In this document: positions 19,417 through 28,574 of the stretch, one piece after another
How positions within the stretch are numbered: the stretch's first letter is position 1
How the letters are laid out: the number at the start of each line of letters is the position of its first letter
Origin: Accumulibacter sp.
GTDB lineage: Bacteria > Pseudomonadota > Gammaproteobacteria > Burkholderiales > Rhodocyclaceae
Direction: 5' to 3'
Length of the DNA stretch: 42,126 nucleotides
Assembly: GCA_016788495.1 (NCBI GenBank)
Contig: JAEUOM010000026.1
Coordinates: 1 to 42,126 of the forward strand
Notes under the pieces: model-generated
What the model was told of the DNA's origin: nothing
Databases searched by the model: none
Seen by the model: only the letters and a program-made list of their open reading frames with translations
Program-made: the position numbers and the translations under genes

Positions 19417-20187
19417 ATGATCCACCAGACCGCCATCATCCATTCCGGCGCGCGACTCGGGGCGAACGTCGCGGTCGGCGCCTATTCGATCATCGGTGAG
19501 GACGTGGAGATCGGCGACAACACGACGATCGGGCCGCACGTCGTCATCACCGGGCGGACGCGCATCGGTTGTGACAACCGCATCTACCAGTTCACGTCGC
19601 TCGGTGAGGTGCCGCAGGACAAGAAGTATGGTGGCGAGCCGACCTGCCTCGAGATCGGCGATCGCAACACAATCCGCGAGTTCTGTACCTTCAACGTCGG
19701 CACCGCCCAGGATGTCGGCATCACCCGCGTCGGCGACGACAACTGGATCATGGCTTATGTTCACATCGCGCATGACTGCCAGGTCGGCAACCGCACGATC
19801 TTCGCCAACAACGCGCAGCTCGCCGGTCATGTGCACATCGGCGACTGGGCGATCCTCGGCGGCTTTGCCGGCGTGCACCAGTTCTGCCGCGTTGGCGCGC
19901 ACAGCATGATCGCTGCCGGATCGGTGGTCATCCAGGACGTGCCGCCCTACGTCATGGCGGCGGGCAACAGCGCCGGCCCCTACGGCATCAACGCCGAGGG
20001 ATTGAAGCGGCGGGGTTTCTCGCCCGATGCGCTGCTGACCTTGAAGCGGGCGTACCGGACGATCTACAAGTCGGGACTGATGCTCGACGAAGCGCGCGCC
20101 AGGCTGCAGGACGAGGTCGAGGCCCATCCCGAGATCCAGCCGCTGCTCGACTTTCTCGCCGTTTCGAAGCGCGGCATCATCCGATGA
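19417..20187 (+). CDS. lpxA: UDP-N-acetylglucosamine acyltransferase
   Basis: A 256-residue LpxA (E. coli 262), the first enzyme of lipid A synthesis. Residues 1-185 are left-handed beta-helix repeats starting IHQTAIIHSGARLGANVAVGAY. The catalytic His lies in YVHIAHDCQVGNRTIFANNA. HIGDWAILGGFAGVHQF is strongly conserved. A C-terminal helical domain follows GINAEGLKRRGF. The ATG at 19417 is chosen because GGAAG lies eight bases upstream; the ATG at 19399 is in frame but has no ribosome site. Its TGA overlaps the lpxB ATG. Confidence 0.97.
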   Translation: MIHQTAIIHSGARLGANVAVGAYSIIGEDVEIGDNTTIGPHVVITGRTRIGCDNRIYQFTSLGEVPQDKKYGGEPTCLEIGDRNTIREFCTFNVGTAQDVGITRVGDDNWIMAYVHIAHDCQVGNRTIFANNAQLAGHVHIGDWAILGGFAGVHQFCRVGAHSMIAAGSVVIQDVPPYVMAAGNSAGPYGINAEGLKRRGFSPDALLTLKRAYRTIYKSGLMLDEARARLQDEVEAHPEIQPLLDFLAVSKRGIIR

Positions 20188-21371
20188 CTGCCGGCGTGGT
20201 CCGGATCGCACTGGTGGCCGGTGAGGCGTCGGGCGACCTCCTGGCCAGCCAGTTGATCGAGGCGATCCGCAGCCGCCTGCCACAGGCGGAGTTCTACGGC
20301 ATCGGCGGCCCGCGCATGCTGGGCACGGGCTTCGATGCCTGGTATCCGCTCGAGAAGCTGGCGGTGCGCGGCTACGCCGAGGTCCTGCGCCACTTTCGCG
20401 AGATCCTCGCCATCCGCCGCAGCCTCAAGCGCCGTCTGCTGGCCGACCCGCCAGACGTCTTCGTCGGCGTCGATGCGCCCGATTTCAACCTCGGTCTCGA
20501 GCGGGTTCTGAAGCGGCGCGGGGTGACCACCGTCCATTACGTCAGTCCGTCGATCTGGGCCTGGCGTGGCGAACGCATCCACAGGATCGGTGCGGCGGCC
20601 TCACGAGTCCTCGCACTGTTTCCCTTCGAACCAGCGATCTACGAGCGCCAGCGGATTCCCGTCAGCTACGTCGGTCACCCGCTTGCCGACATGCTGCCCC
20701 TCGCCGATGGCCGTGACGCGACGCGTGCGCTGCTGGGCTTTGCCGAAAGGCAACCGGTCTTCGCCCTGCTGCCGGGCAGCCGGCAGTCCGAGTTGCAGTA
20801 CATGGCCGACACATTCATCGAGGCCGCGCGCCGGATTCATCAGGCGATCCCCGACGCGGCCTTCGTTGTGCCGCTGGCGACCCGCGAAACACGCAGCATG
20901 TTCGAGGCCGCGCGGCAGCGATGCGCCGCAGAGGACTTGCCGCTGCGTCTCCTGTTCGGTCACGCGCATCAGGCGATGATGGCTGCCGACGTCGTTCTCG
21001 TCGCCAGTGGGACGGCCACTCTCGAAGCGGCGCTGCTCAAGCGGCCGATGGTGATCGCGTACAAAATGGCGCCATTCTCGGCCTGGCTGATGCGTCGCAT
21101 CGGTGGCTATCTGCCCTATGTCGGCCTGCCCAACGTCCTCGCCGGTCGCTTCGTCGTTCCCGAGTTCATGCAGGAGGATGCGACGCCGGCCAACCTGGCG
21201 CAGGCCGTCCTCAACCTCTACGTCGATCGGGGGGTGCGCGCCGGCCTGCAGGCGCTCTTCCATTCGATGCACCTGCAGCTGCGGCAGAATGCCGCCGAGC
21301 GCGCCGCCAGCGCCGTCATCGGCTGCCTGCCGGCAGCGATTCGCGAGCATGCCGCTGCTGCTGCAAGCTGA
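20184..21371 (+). CDS. lpxB: Lipid A disaccharide synthase
   Basis: A 395-residue glycosyltransferase (E. coli 382) that joins two acylated glucosamines into the lipid A disaccharide. It shows the N-terminal [38 protein letters not shown] and [21 protein letters not shown] and the C-terminal [23 protein letters not shown] match the nucleotide-sugar-binding half. The ATGA overlap with lpxA sets the start. It overlaps rnhB by 23 bases. Confidence 0.97.
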   Translation: MTAGVVRIALVAGEASGDLLASQLIEAIRSRLPQAEFYGIGGPRMLGTGFDAWYPLEKLAVRGYAEVLRHFREILAIRRSLKRRLLADPPDVFVGVDAPDFNLGLERVLKRRGVTTVHYVSPSIWAWRGERIHRIGAAASRVLALFPFEPAIYERQRIPVSYVGHPLADMLPLADGRDATRALLGFAERQPVFALLPGSRQSELQYMADTFIEAARRIHQAIPDAAFVVPLATRETRSMFEAARQRCAAEDLPLRLLFGHAHQAMMAADVVLVASGTATLEAALLKRPMVIAYKMAPFSAWLMRRIGGYLPYVGLPNVLAGRFVVPEFMQEDATPANLAQAVLNLYVDRGVRAGLQALFHSMHLQLRQNAAERAASAVIGCLPAAIREHAAAAAS

Positions 21372-21948
21372 GGGACTCGCCTGCGGCGTCGATGAGGCAG
21401 GGCGTGGCCCGCTGGCCGGACCCGTGGTGGCAGCGGCAGTGATTCTCGATCCGCAGCGGCAGATCGCCGGTCTTGACGATTCTAAGAAGCTCGGCGCCGC
21501 GAGGCGCCTGCGGCTTGCCGACGACATTCGCCGGCAGGCGCTCGCCTGGGCGGTTGCCGAGGCGTCGGTCGGCGAGATCGACCAGCTCAACATCCTGCAG
21601 GCGAGCCTGCTCGCCATGCAGCGTGCGGTGAGTGGCCTGATCGATCAGTACCGCCTGCTGCCTTCGCAAGTCCTCGTCGATGGGCCGCATTGTCCGCTGT
21701 TCGCCGCTCCCGCGCAGGCGGTGATCGGCGGCGACGGCCGCATCTGCCAGATCGCTGCGGCGTCGATCCTGGCGAAGACCAGCCGCGACGCCGGAATGGG
21801 GGAACTGCATGCCCTTTATCCACAGTACGGTTTTGACCGTCACCAGGGCTACCCGACCGCGGCACACCTGCGGGCGCTGCAGGAGCACGGCCCGTGCCCG
21901 CAGCATCGGCGCAGTTTCGCGCCGGTCGCCCGCCTGCTGACGGCATGA
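21349..21948 (+). CDS. rnhB: Ribonuclease HII
   Basis: A 199-residue RNase HII (E. coli 198) that nicks at ribonucleotides in DNA and degrades RNA-DNA hybrids. The catalytic DEAGRG box lies in [23 protein letters not shown] at the N-terminus. [11 protein letters not shown] follows, then [11 protein letters not shown] and [13 protein letters not shown] near the C-terminus. The start at 21349 overlaps lpxB by 23 bases, and the TGA overlaps the next gene (ATGA). It is the usual last or near-last gene of the lipid A operon. Confidence 0.97.
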   Translation: MPLLLQAEGLACGVDEAGRGPLAGPVVAAAVILDPQRQIAGLDDSKKLGAARRLRLADDIRRQALAWAVAEASVGEIDQLNILQASLLAMQRAVSGLIDQYRLLPSQVLVDGPHCPLFAAPAQAVIGGDGRICQIAAASILAKTSRDAGMGELHALYPQYGFDRHQGYPTAAHLRALQEHGPCPQHRRSFAPVARLLTA

Positions 21949-22745
21949 AGCGGATCATCTCGCGCGACAATCCACATTACCGCGAGTTGAAGCGACTGCA
22001 CGCAAGCGCCCGCGAGCGGCGTCGCAGCGGTCGCCTCCTGCTCGACGGACTGCATCTGATCACCGCCTACCAGCAGCGCTGCGGTAGCCCGGCCGAACTC
22101 GTCGTCAGCGACAGCGGTGCCGGGCGGCGAGAGATCATCGATCATCTGGCGAGCTGCCCGCCAGTCATGCCGGTCACGCAGTTGCCCGATGCCCTGTGGG
22201 CCGAGCTGGCGCTGGTCGATACGCCAAGTGGCATCATGGCCGTTGCCGCGTGGCCGCAGCCGGCAATGGCGATCGATCTGGCGGCCGATACGGTGCTGCT
22301 CGATGGCGTCCAGGATCCGGGCAATGTCGGCTCGATCCTGCGCAGCGCGGCGGCGGCCGGCTTTCACCAGATCCTGCTGTCGGCGGACTGTGCCCAGGCG
22401 TGGTCACCGAAGACGCTGCGCGCTGGCATGGGCGCACATTTCCAGCTCGCCATCCACGAAGAAAGCGACCTGCCCGGGTTCCTCGCCGCCTACCGTGGAC
22501 TGAGCATCGCGACTGCGGCGAACGCACCGGCAGGGCTTTACGCCACGCATCTGGCGCCAGCGGTCGCGTGGGTCTTCGGCAACGAAGGACAGGGCTTGCG
22601 CGCGGCGGTGCTGGCGGCGACGCAGTTGCAGGTGCGCATTCCGATGCCCGGCGCGTGCGAATCGCTGAACGTCGCCGCCGCCGCCGCCATCTGTCTTTTC
22701 GAGACGGTCAGGCGACGGCAGAGGGGGGTTGACGGCGGCCGCTGA
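21945..22745 (+). CDS. SpoU/TrmH-family RNA methyltransferase
   Basis: A 266-residue 2'-O-ribose methyltransferase of the SPOUT superfamily, likely acting on 23S rRNA. The N-terminal 75 residues form a substrate-binding domain ([16 protein letters not shown]...[11 protein letters not shown]). The three SpoU motifs are [18 protein letters not shown] with its catalytic Arg, VFGNEGQGL and [18 protein letters not shown], forming the trefoil-knot SAM site. The ATGA overlap with rnhB makes it the last gene of the housekeeping operon. The paralogue cannot be decided from sequence alone, so no symbol is given. Confidence 0.9.
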   Translation: MKRIISRDNPHYRELKRLHASARERRRSGRLLLDGLHLITAYQQRCGSPAELVVSDSGAGRREIIDHLASCPPVMPVTQLPDALWAELALVDTPSGIMAVAAWPQPAMAIDLAADTVLLDGVQDPGNVGSILRSAAAAGFHQILLSADCAQAWSPKTLRAGMGAHFQLAIHEESDLPGFLAAYRGLSIATAANAPAGLYATHLAPAVAWVFGNEGQGLRAAVLAATQLQVRIPMPGACESLNVAAAAAICLFETVRRRQRGVDGGR

Positions 22746-22845
22746 CGGCGATGCGGTCTGCGGGGCATCACTGGCCCCGGCGCGAGGTCCGCCGCCGCCT
22801 TGTGAACCGGGCAGGCGTCGGTTGGCTTGCCAGCGTCCGGCGACT

Positions 22846-24054
22846 TCAGGCGTATTGTGGCTGGAAGGCCTCCGCGGGGCGGGCCAGCGGTGCGTCACCG
22901 CTCCAGTACGGAGAGAGTTTCCGCAACTTCGCGATCACTGGCGGGACGGCGGCGATGACTCGCTCCACTTCCTGTGCGGTGTTGTAGCGTGAGAGCGAAA
23001 AGCGTATCGTCCCATGGGCGGCGGTATAGGGGATTGCCATCGCCCGCAGGACATGCGACGGCTCGAGAGATCCCGAGGTGCAGGCCGAGCCCGATGAGGC
23101 TGCAATGCCCTGCTGATTCAGAAGCAGCAAAATGCCTTCGCCTTCGACATACTCAAAGGCGATGCTCGCCGTGTTCGGCAGACGGTAGAGCTGGTCGCCA
23201 TTGACGAAGGCGTTCCTGACGTTACCGAGAATGCCCCTTTCGAGGCGGTCGCGCAGGCGCTTGACGGTCGTGTTTTCCTCCGTCATGTATTGCTGAGCGA
23301 GTTCACAAGCAACCCCGAGGCCGACGATCGAAGCCGAGTTCTCGGTACCAGCGCGTCGCCCACGCTCCTGGTGACCGCCGCGCAAGAGTGGACGGAAGCG
23401 GGTGTTGCGGCGCACGTACAACACCCCGATACCCTTCGGTGCGTGCAGCTTGTGCCCGGAGAGCGAGAGCATGTCGATCTTCGTCTTCTTCAGGTCAATG
23501 GCAACCTTGCCGACGGCCTGCACGGCGTCGGTGTGGAAAAGGATGCCTTGCGCGTGCGCCATCTCCGCCATCTCCTCGACCGGAAACAGCGTGCCCGTTT
23601 CGTTGTTCGCCCACATCGCCGAAACGATTGCCACGCGGTCGTTGAGCAGGGAGGCATACTCGTCTAGATCGAGCCGCCCCTGGCGGTCGACGCGCAGGCG
23701 ATGCACGACGCAGTCTTCCTTTTCGAGCCACTGGCACAGGCTCAGGATCGCCGGGTGCTCGACCGCCGTGGTGATCACCGTCCGTCGTTCCGGATTGGCT
23801 TTCAACGCGGAGAGGATGGCGGTCGCGTCGGACTCGGTTCCACAGGAATTGAACACGATTTCGCTGTCGTGCGCGGCGCCGAGCAGCGACTGGACCTGGC
23901 CGCGCGCCTCCTTGATCGCCTTGCCGACGCGCGATCCAAAGCTGTGGATCGACGAAGCATTGCCGAACTGCTCGGTAAAGTAGGGCAGCATCGCTGCCAC
24001 GACGGCCGGATCGCAGGCAGTCGTGGCGTTGTTGTCCATGTAGATCGCTTGCAT
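22846..24054 (-). CDS. nifS: Cysteine desulfurase NifS
   Basis: A 402-residue PLP enzyme that takes sulfur from cysteine for nitrogenase Fe-S clusters. The PLP lysine is Lys202 in LSLSGHKLHAPKG. The catalytic persulfide residue is Cys325 in ASSGSACTSG. Both numbers match Azotobacter NifS, which favours NifS over IscS, as does its place directly after nifU (24-base gap). YMDNNATT is the family N-terminus. It converges with the methyltransferase gene, only 100 bases away, where I see no clear terminator. Confidence 0.96.
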   Translation of the reverse strand: MQAIYMDNNATTACDPAVVAAMLPYFTEQFGNASSIHSFGSRVGKAIKEARGQVQSLLGAAHDSEIVFNSCGTESDATAILSALKANPERRTVITTAVEHPAILSLCQWLEKEDCVVHRLRVDRQGRLDLDEYASLLNDRVAIVSAMWANNETGTLFPVEEMAEMAHAQGILFHTDAVQAVGKVAIDLKKTKIDMLSLSGHKLHAPKGIGVLYVRRNTRFRPLLRGGHQERGRRAGTENSASIVGLGVACELAQQYMTEENTTVKRLRDRLERGILGNVRNAFVNGDQLYRLPNTASIAFEYVEGEGILLLLNQQGIAASSGSACTSGSLEPSHVLRAMAIPYTAAHGTIRFSLSRYNTAQEVERVIAAVPPVIAKLRKLSPYWSGDAPLARPAEAFQPQYA

Positions 24055-24078
24055 GGCTTCTCCCGTGGAATGATGGGG

Positions 24079-24963
24079 CTACGCCCGGAGGAGCGCAGCG
24101 ACCGGCAATACCTGCACCAGTTCGCCCAGCGCGTCGCTGAGTTTCTGTTGCACGCCGCCGAGGGTGGCCGCTTGCATCGCGCATCCCTGGCAGGCACCGC
24201 TGAGCTCGACGTAGATGTTCCTGCCATCGATCTCGATCAGGGCGACATCGCCGTGGTCACGTTGCAGCAACGGGCGGATCGCCTCCACGGTCTCCTCGAT
24301 CCTGCGGATTCGCTGGTAGTTGGTCAGTTTCGGTTTGCCAGGCGCTCGGCTGGTTGCCGCAGGCGCCTCGGTTGGCTTCGCCTCCCTGGCGTAGAGCCGA
24401 CCATTGACGGCAAGCAGGATGTCCTCGATCTGCTCGTGACACGCCGAGCAGCCACCGCCGGCCTTGGTGTAGTTGGCCACCTCCTCGATCGTCCGCAAGC
24501 GATTGGCACGCACCGTGTCCTCGATCATCACGGTATCGATGGCGAAGCACTTGCAGACCAGTTCGCCCTCCTCGTGATCATCCTTCCAGCTCTCACCGCG
24601 ATAGTTGGCAACCGCGGCCTGCAGCGCCTCACGCCCCATCACCGAGCAGTGCATCTTTTCCGGCGGCAGGCCATCGAGATAGTCGGCGATGTCCTGGTTG
24701 CTGACCCGCAGCGCTTCATTCAGCGTCTTGCCCTTGATGATCTCGGTGAGCGCCGACGAGGAGGCGATCGCCGAGCCGCAGCCGAAGGTCTGGAAGCGCG
24801 CATCGTCGATGACCTCGGTCTCCGGATTGACCCTGAGCATCAGGCGCAGCGCGTCGCCGCACTTGATCGAACCGAAGTCACCGATGCCGTTGGCGTTGTC
24901 GAGGGGCCCGGAGTTTCGCGGGTTGAAGAAATGCTCTCGCACCTTCTCGGAGTAGTCCCACAT
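24079..24963 (-). CDS. nifU: Fe-S cluster scaffold NifU
   Basis: A 294-residue three-domain scaffold that builds Fe-S clusters with NifS and hands them to nitrogenase proteins. The N-terminal IscU-like domain has Cys35, Cys62 and Cys106. The central ferredoxin-like domain has Cys137, Cys139, Cys172 and Cys175 ([14 protein letters not shown]). The C-terminal Nfu domain has CQGC at 258-261. These positions match Azotobacter NifU. A variable linker rich in Pro and Ala (about 193-212) joins the last two domains. The start at 24963 begins [12 protein letters not shown], the family start. It lies 10 bases after the IscA-like gene. Confidence 0.97.
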   Translation of the reverse strand: MWDYSEKVREHFFNPRNSGPLDNANGIGDFGSIKCGDALRLMLRVNPETEVIDDARFQTFGCGSAIASSSALTEIIKGKTLNEALRVSNQDIADYLDGLPPEKMHCSVMGREALQAAVANYRGESWKDDHEEGELVCKCFAIDTVMIEDTVRANRLRTIEEVANYTKAGGGCSACHEQIEDILLAVNGRLYAREAKPTEAPAATSRAPGKPKLTNYQRIRRIEETVEAIRPLLQRDHGDVALIEIDGRNIYVELSGACQGCAMQAATLGGVQQKLSDALGELVQVLPVAALLRA

Positions 24964-24973
24964 GGCGGTCCCC

Positions 24974-25300
24974 TCAGGCGGCGAACGACTGGCCGCAGGC
25001 GCAGGCGCCGACGACATTCGGATTGTTGAACTTGAAGCCGGTGCGGGTGAGGCTGTCCACAAAATCGACGGTCAGACCGTCGAGCAGCGAGTGGCTTACC
25101 GGATCAACCAGCAGCGGGGCAGGGGCACCCACCTCGAGTGCCAAGTCGTCATCGGCCTTGTCCTGCTCGAGACGAAGCCCGTATTGCAGGCCGGCGCAAC
25201 CACCGCCGGAGACAAAGATGCGCAGGCCGGCTACGGGAGTCTCGGTGGCCTTGATGAAGCGGCCGATTGCCTTCAGTGCGGCAGGGGTCAGGTGGATCAT
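24974..25300 (-). CDS. IscA/HesB-type Fe-S carrier of the nif cluster
   Basis: A 108-residue A-type carrier, often called NifIscA when it sits beside nifU. The three cluster-binding cysteines are Cys35 (GGGCAGLQY), Cys100 and Cys102 (GACACGQSF). The length and the N-terminal [15 protein letters not shown] match the family. The ATG at 25300 has AAGGAGAGC upstream. It is the first gene of the unit iscA-nifU-nifS and is preceded by a sigma-54 element at 25348-25362, so it should be made only under nitrogen-fixing conditions. Confidence 0.93.
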   Translation of the reverse strand: MIHLTPAALKAIGRFIKATETPVAGLRIFVSGGGCAGLQYGLRLEQDKADDDLALEVGAPAPLLVDPVSHSLLDGLTVDFVDSLTRTGFKFNNPNVVGACACGQSFAA

Positions 25301-25347
25301 GAGGTGCTCTCCTTGAGAAGGGGTGGGGTTCCCTGGGCTGATTACCG

Positions 25348-25362
25348 CAAGCTTCGTACCAG
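25348..25362 (-). promoter_or_regulatory. Sigma-54 promoter element for iscA-nifU-nifS
   Basis: On the minus strand TGGTAC-GAAGC-TTGC: GG and GC are separated by ten bases, with one change from the consensus (TGGTAC for TGGCAC). Predicted start near 25336, 36 bases before the ATG at 25300. A NifA-type site lies about 100 bases upstream. Confidence 0.72.
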
Positions 25363-25429
25363 CTCGGTAGAGAACGCGCAACACCATGAATTTGAACGAC
25401 TCATTTGATCTCAACCGAGGTCCGGAGGG

Positions 25430-25445
25430 TGTCGCAAAGCCGACA
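25430..25445 (-). promoter_or_regulatory. NifA upstream activator site of the iscA-nifU-nifS promoter
   Basis: TGT-N10-ACA (TGT 25430-25432, ACA 25443-25445) inside a longer perfect palindrome GTGTCG-CAAAGC-CGACAC. Its centre is about 101 bases upstream of the predicted start, the usual range for NifA sites. The sequence is symmetric, so strand only follows the promoter. Confidence 0.72.
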
Positions 25446-25496
25446 CGCCGGATTGCGACACGACAGCAGGCGACGACACGGGCAACTGCCCCAACC

Positions 25497-25793
25497 TCAC
25501 CCGCCTGCAGCCTCGTAGGTGTAGCAATCCTTCGGGCAGACGCGGCCGCAGGCACCGCAGCCGATGCAGTCGCCGGCGTTGACGATGGTCATCACCATCA
25601 TTTCGTCATCTTCATCGACATCCTCGTCCGACTCGGCCAGCAACTGTTCGCTGCGCTCGACCAGATCGAGAACATTGCGTGGACAGACCTTGTAGCAGCG
25701 GCCGCAGCCAATGCACTTCTTCGGATCGAGAAAACTGACAAACTGCGGGATCCACTCGTCCCCGCCACGGGTGCGTCCGGTGATGATGCCCAT
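25497..25793 (-). CDS. nif-specific 2[4Fe-4S] ferredoxin (ferredoxin III type)
   Basis: A 98-residue ferredoxin with two cysteine sets: Cys27, 30, 33, 37 (CIGCGRCYKVCP) and Cys76, 79, 82, 86 (CIGCGACGRVCP). They are separated by an unusually acidic linker (SDEDVDEDDE, residues 55-64). This layout, with its N-terminal TRGGDEWIPQFV, is that of the ferredoxin encoded after nifX and the DUF269 gene in many diazotrophs. It probably carries electrons to cofactor synthesis or to nitrogenase. AAAGGAT precedes the ATG. It is the last gene of the nifE unit, separated from DUF269 by 25 bases. Confidence 0.92.
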   Translation of the reverse strand: MGIITGRTRGGDEWIPQFVSFLDPKKCIGCGRCYKVCPRNVLDLVERSEQLLAESDEDVDEDDEMMVMTIVNAGDCIGCGACGRVCPKDCYTYEAAGG

Positions 25794-25818
25794 GCGCCTA
25801 TCCTTTCAGTGCTCGCCC

Positions 25819-26304
25819 TCACATGCCGGCGGCTTCAGGAAAGCTGCCGATGATGCCGAGCGCGACGGCGAGATGCTTGTCGGCTTCGCTCTTCATCTGC
25901 GCCAGCGACTCGAAGCCGAAGCGATGCACGTCGCGCAGCGTCCGATCCATGGCCACCAGTTTGCCGACGGTGATCAGCGCGCGCCCAAAGCCTTCGTGGT
26001 TGATCTGCACGAAGGGCACGGCCATCTGTCCACATTCCTTTTCGATCAGCACAGCGATGGCGTTGTGGAAGGCCCTGACGCGTGCCAGCGTCAGCTCGTC
26101 CGGGTCGCCGACGGTCGGCAGCGCGCGTTTCTGCGCCTTGCTCAGGACGTAGCCGGCGAGGATCGACGGCACCGGCTTGCCGTCCCACCGGCCGTAGCTG
26201 TCGAGCGCCCGTGTCTGGCGCAGCATTTCCCGGATGAATTCGGTGCTATAGATGGGCGCATCTGCGGGCTCGATGGCGGATGCGAGGGCAAGACCGGCGG
26301 TCAT
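25819..26304 (-). CDS. NifX-associated nitrogen fixation protein (DUF269)
   Basis: A 161-residue protein of the DUF269 family, found next to nifX in molybdenum diazotrophs; its biochemical role is not settled. The conserved IYSTEFIREMLRQTRALDSYG and the C-terminal FGFESLAQMKSEADKHLAVAL identify it. It is probably mostly helical, with no cysteines typical of a cluster site. The ATG at 26304 overlaps the stop of the RseC-like gene, and GGAG lies upstream. In Azotobacter its homologue directly follows nifX; here one gene intervenes. Confidence 0.9.
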   Translation of the reverse strand: MTAGLALASAIEPADAPIYSTEFIREMLRQTRALDSYGRWDGKPVPSILAGYVLSKAQKRALPTVGDPDELTLARVRAFHNAIAVLIEKECGQMAVPFVQINHEGFGRALITVGKLVAMDRTLRDVHRFGFESLAQMKSEADKHLAVALGIIGSFPEAAGM

Positions 26305-26738
26305 GGCTTTTCTCCGGAAACAGACTGGCTTGGACAGGTAAGGGAAGCGGTTGGCTGCAGGCGGTCGGCGAGCAGCCGGCGGTGCAGCAGGCGGACCAGC
26401 AACAGTCCGGTGCTCAGGCCGACGGCGGCACCGAGCGCAGCGGCGGTGTCGCCAGCGAGAGACGCCACGGCCGCACCGAGCAGCAGCGTCAGGGCCGGGA
26501 GCAGATAGCCGATCGCCACACCGAGCGCGAAATTCGCTTGATCGAGCTCGAGCAACACCGGGTCATCGACCGAAGTGTTCGCCGGTGCGACGATGCGAAT
26601 GACTTGCTCGCCACCGTCAGTGCACAAGGCGCGCGCTCGGCAGCCCTGACAGCTCGAAGCGGCGGCAATGCGTACGTTGGCCTCGTCGCCGTGCACCTCG
26701 ATCACCCGGCCGCGGGCTTGCAGAGGGCCCGCGATCAT
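26301..26738 (-). CDS. RseC/MucC-like membrane protein inside the nif operon
   Basis: A 145-residue protein resembling the RseC (SoxR-reducing system) family. The N-terminal half has a cysteine set CQGC...C in ASSCQGCRARALC (residues about 29-39), as in RseC proteins. Two hydrophobic segments follow (ALGVAIGYLLPALTLLLGA; AALGAAVGLSTGLLLVRLL), with a short tail, so it is an inner-membrane protein. RseC partners the Rnf/Rsx electron pump, and Rnf often supplies electrons to nitrogenase; a redox link here is inference. It overlaps both neighbours by four bases (nifX upstream, DUF269 downstream), so it is an integral operon member. Confidence 0.75.
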   Translation of the reverse strand: MIAGPLQARGRVIEVHGDEANVRIAAASSCQGCRARALCTDGGEQVIRIVAPANTSVDDPVLLELDQANFALGVAIGYLLPALTLLLGAAVASLAGDTAAALGAAVGLSTGLLLVRLLHRRLLADRLQPTASLTCPSQSVSGEKP

Positions 26739-27154
26739 TCGTCCCAGCCTTCGTCGAGCATGCGATCGAAGCGCGTGTCGTCGCCATCGTGCCGGCCACT
26801 CGCCTGGTCGACCCAGCCGATGCCGCCGGCGCGGATTGCCCCGCTGAGCTGCCGCAGCAGCAGGTCGATTCCCGTCTCGACGTCGAGCCGGACCGGCTGC
26901 ACGCCAGCGGCCAGCAACTGCTTCACCGCCGAAGCGCCGGCCGCCAGGCAGTAGACGGCGGCGCAACCCGCCAGTGCCGCAACCCGTGCCGGTAGTCTGC
27001 CTTCGTTTGCCTCCACGGCGGCCGGCGGAAACTCGACAATTTCAATCAGTCGCGCCCGCTCACCGTCCAACGCGTAGACGGCAAAGCCCGCGGCGGCGCC
27101 GAAGTGCTGATTCACCGTGCTGCGGTCGCTGCTGGCAAAAGCGACTCGGATCAT
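26735..27154 (-). CDS. nifX: FeMo-cofactor carrier NifX
   Basis: A 139-residue protein of the dinitrogenase FeMo-cofactor family. NifX binds NifB-cofactor and the VK-cluster and passes them to NifEN. The signature MIRVAFASSDRSTVNQHFGAA carries the likely cluster-ligand region. EIVEFPPAAVEANEGRLPARVAAL and VYCLAAGASAVKQLLAAGVQPV complete the RNase-H-like fold. It follows nifN by 13 bases, as expected, and its TGA overlaps the RseC-like start. It could be NifY, but gene order favours NifX. Confidence 0.9.
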   Translation of the reverse strand: MIRVAFASSDRSTVNQHFGAAAGFAVYALDGERARLIEIVEFPPAAVEANEGRLPARVAALAGCAAVYCLAAGASAVKQLLAAGVQPVRLDVETGIDLLLRQLSGAIRAGGIGWVDQASGRHDGDDTRFDRMLDEGWDE

Positions 27155-27167
27155 TCCCGGCGCCTTG

Positions 27168-28574
27168 CTAGTGGTGGACCAGGCCAGCGTCAGACGGCGC
27201 CCGCGGCGGTGCGTCGCCGTCGTCGCCGACCCGGTAGATCGATCGATGGACTGGGATGTCATGGTGGTTCCCGAGGAAGAGATTGGCGATGTCGAACAAG
27301 GCCTGACGCGCGCCGCGATATCCGACCCAGGTTCGCGCATAGCCGCCGACCCAGTCGTACTGGGGGAATCCAGCCCGCAACAGCGGCACTTGCAGGCGTT
27401 GCGCGCTGGGCGCGGCGTGCGAGTTGGCAACGATGATCTGGGCACGCTGCGCCCGTGCCGCACGTTCCAGATCCTCGAGATCGCCGATGCACACGCAGGC
27501 GGCCGGCAGATCGGCGAGGACCTCGGCACGTGTCGACGCCACCGCGGCGACGACTTCGCCGCCGACGCCGGCGAGAAACTGGCCCAGCCCCACCAGCAGA
27601 TCGGGGTCAGCGGCGATGCCGATGCGCAGTGAGCCGGTCATGAAATGGGTATCGACCATCGCGTCCTGCAGTTGCGCCCGTTGGCGCTCGATGGCGGGCG
27701 GTACCGGCTGCCCCGAGATTTCAGCCAGTGTGACGGTGAAGGCGTCACAGGCATCGAGGCCGAGCAGATGATCGAAGCGGAAATCCGGCACGCCACTGCG
27801 TGCCTGCAGCAGATCGGCGGCCTGGTGCAGCGAACGGCCAATGACGACGGTGGCAACCGCTCTGCCGAGCGTTGCGATGGCAGCTCTCGACGTCCCCCCG
27901 AGGGTCAGTGGCGTGCTCTCCTGATCGATCAGATGGCCATCGAGCGAATCGCCGAGGTCGGGCAGAACCACCGGCTGCAGACCGAAGGCCTCGATCCATT
28001 CCTTGATCGCTTCAATGTCTCCCGGCGTCAGCATTGACGACGCGAGGACGTTGAGCTGTCTCCTGACACCCTCTGCCGGTGCTGGCACGGGGTCGGCGGC
28101 GAGCAGCGTGTCGATGATCGCCTCGACGGCGAGAGCAAAGCCGGACTCGAGGCAGCCATTGTAGTCCGGCGTGTTCACCGGCACCACCGCGGTGGTCGAG
28201 AACTCCGGATGCCGATGGCGGAACTCGCGCACCAGGCGCAGCATGTCGCAGCCCTGGGTCTCGGAAAGTCCGGTGGTCGGCAGGCCGATGATCTCCGGCC
28301 GACTCTTCTCGCAGAGCACGCGCAACCCCTCGATGACGTTCTCGTCCGCACTCATGATGCTCGATACCTGATCCATGGCGGTCGTTTGCAGTGGGATCGG
28401 CTCGCGGAAATGGCGTACCAGGAACACCTTGCCAAAAGCGGTACAGCCCTGCGAGCCGTGCAGCATCGGAATCGCCTGCCGCAAGCCGAGAAAAGCCAGG
28501 GCGGCGCCGATCGGCTGACTGCCCTTGAGCGGATTCACCGCCAGTGGCTTGGCGCGCTTGAGGATTTCAGGCAT
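27168..28574 (-). CDS. nifN: FeMo-cofactor scaffold subunit NifN
   Basis: A 468-residue NifN, the beta-like subunit of the NifE2N2 scaffold on which FeMo-cofactor is finished. It resembles NifK without its N-terminal extension. Conserved Cys-containing stretches are [12 protein letters not shown] and [12 protein letters not shown], with [14 protein letters not shown] and the C-terminal [24 protein letters not shown]. The start at 28574 begins [24 protein letters not shown], the family N-terminus, and overlaps the nifE stop by eight bases. Confidence 0.96.
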   Translation of the reverse strand: MPEILKRAKPLAVNPLKGSQPIGAALAFLGLRQAIPMLHGSQGCTAFGKVFLVRHFREPIPLQTTAMDQVSSIMSADENVIEGLRVLCEKSRPEIIGLPTTGLSETQGCDMLRLVREFRHRHPEFSTTAVVPVNTPDYNGCLESGFALAVEAIIDTLLAADPVPAPAEGVRRQLNVLASSMLTPGDIEAIKEWIEAFGLQPVVLPDLGDSLDGHLIDQESTPLTLGGTSRAAIATLGRAVATVVIGRSLHQAADLLQARSGVPDFRFDHLLGLDACDAFTVTLAEISGQPVPPAIERQRAQLQDAMVDTHFMTGSLRIGIAADPDLLVGLGQFLAGVGGEVVAAVASTRAEVLADLPAACVCIGDLEDLERAARAQRAQIIVANSHAAPSAQRLQVPLLRAGFPQYDWVGGYARTWVGYRGARQALFDIANLFLGNHHDIPVHRSIYRVGDDGDAPPRAPSDAGLVHH

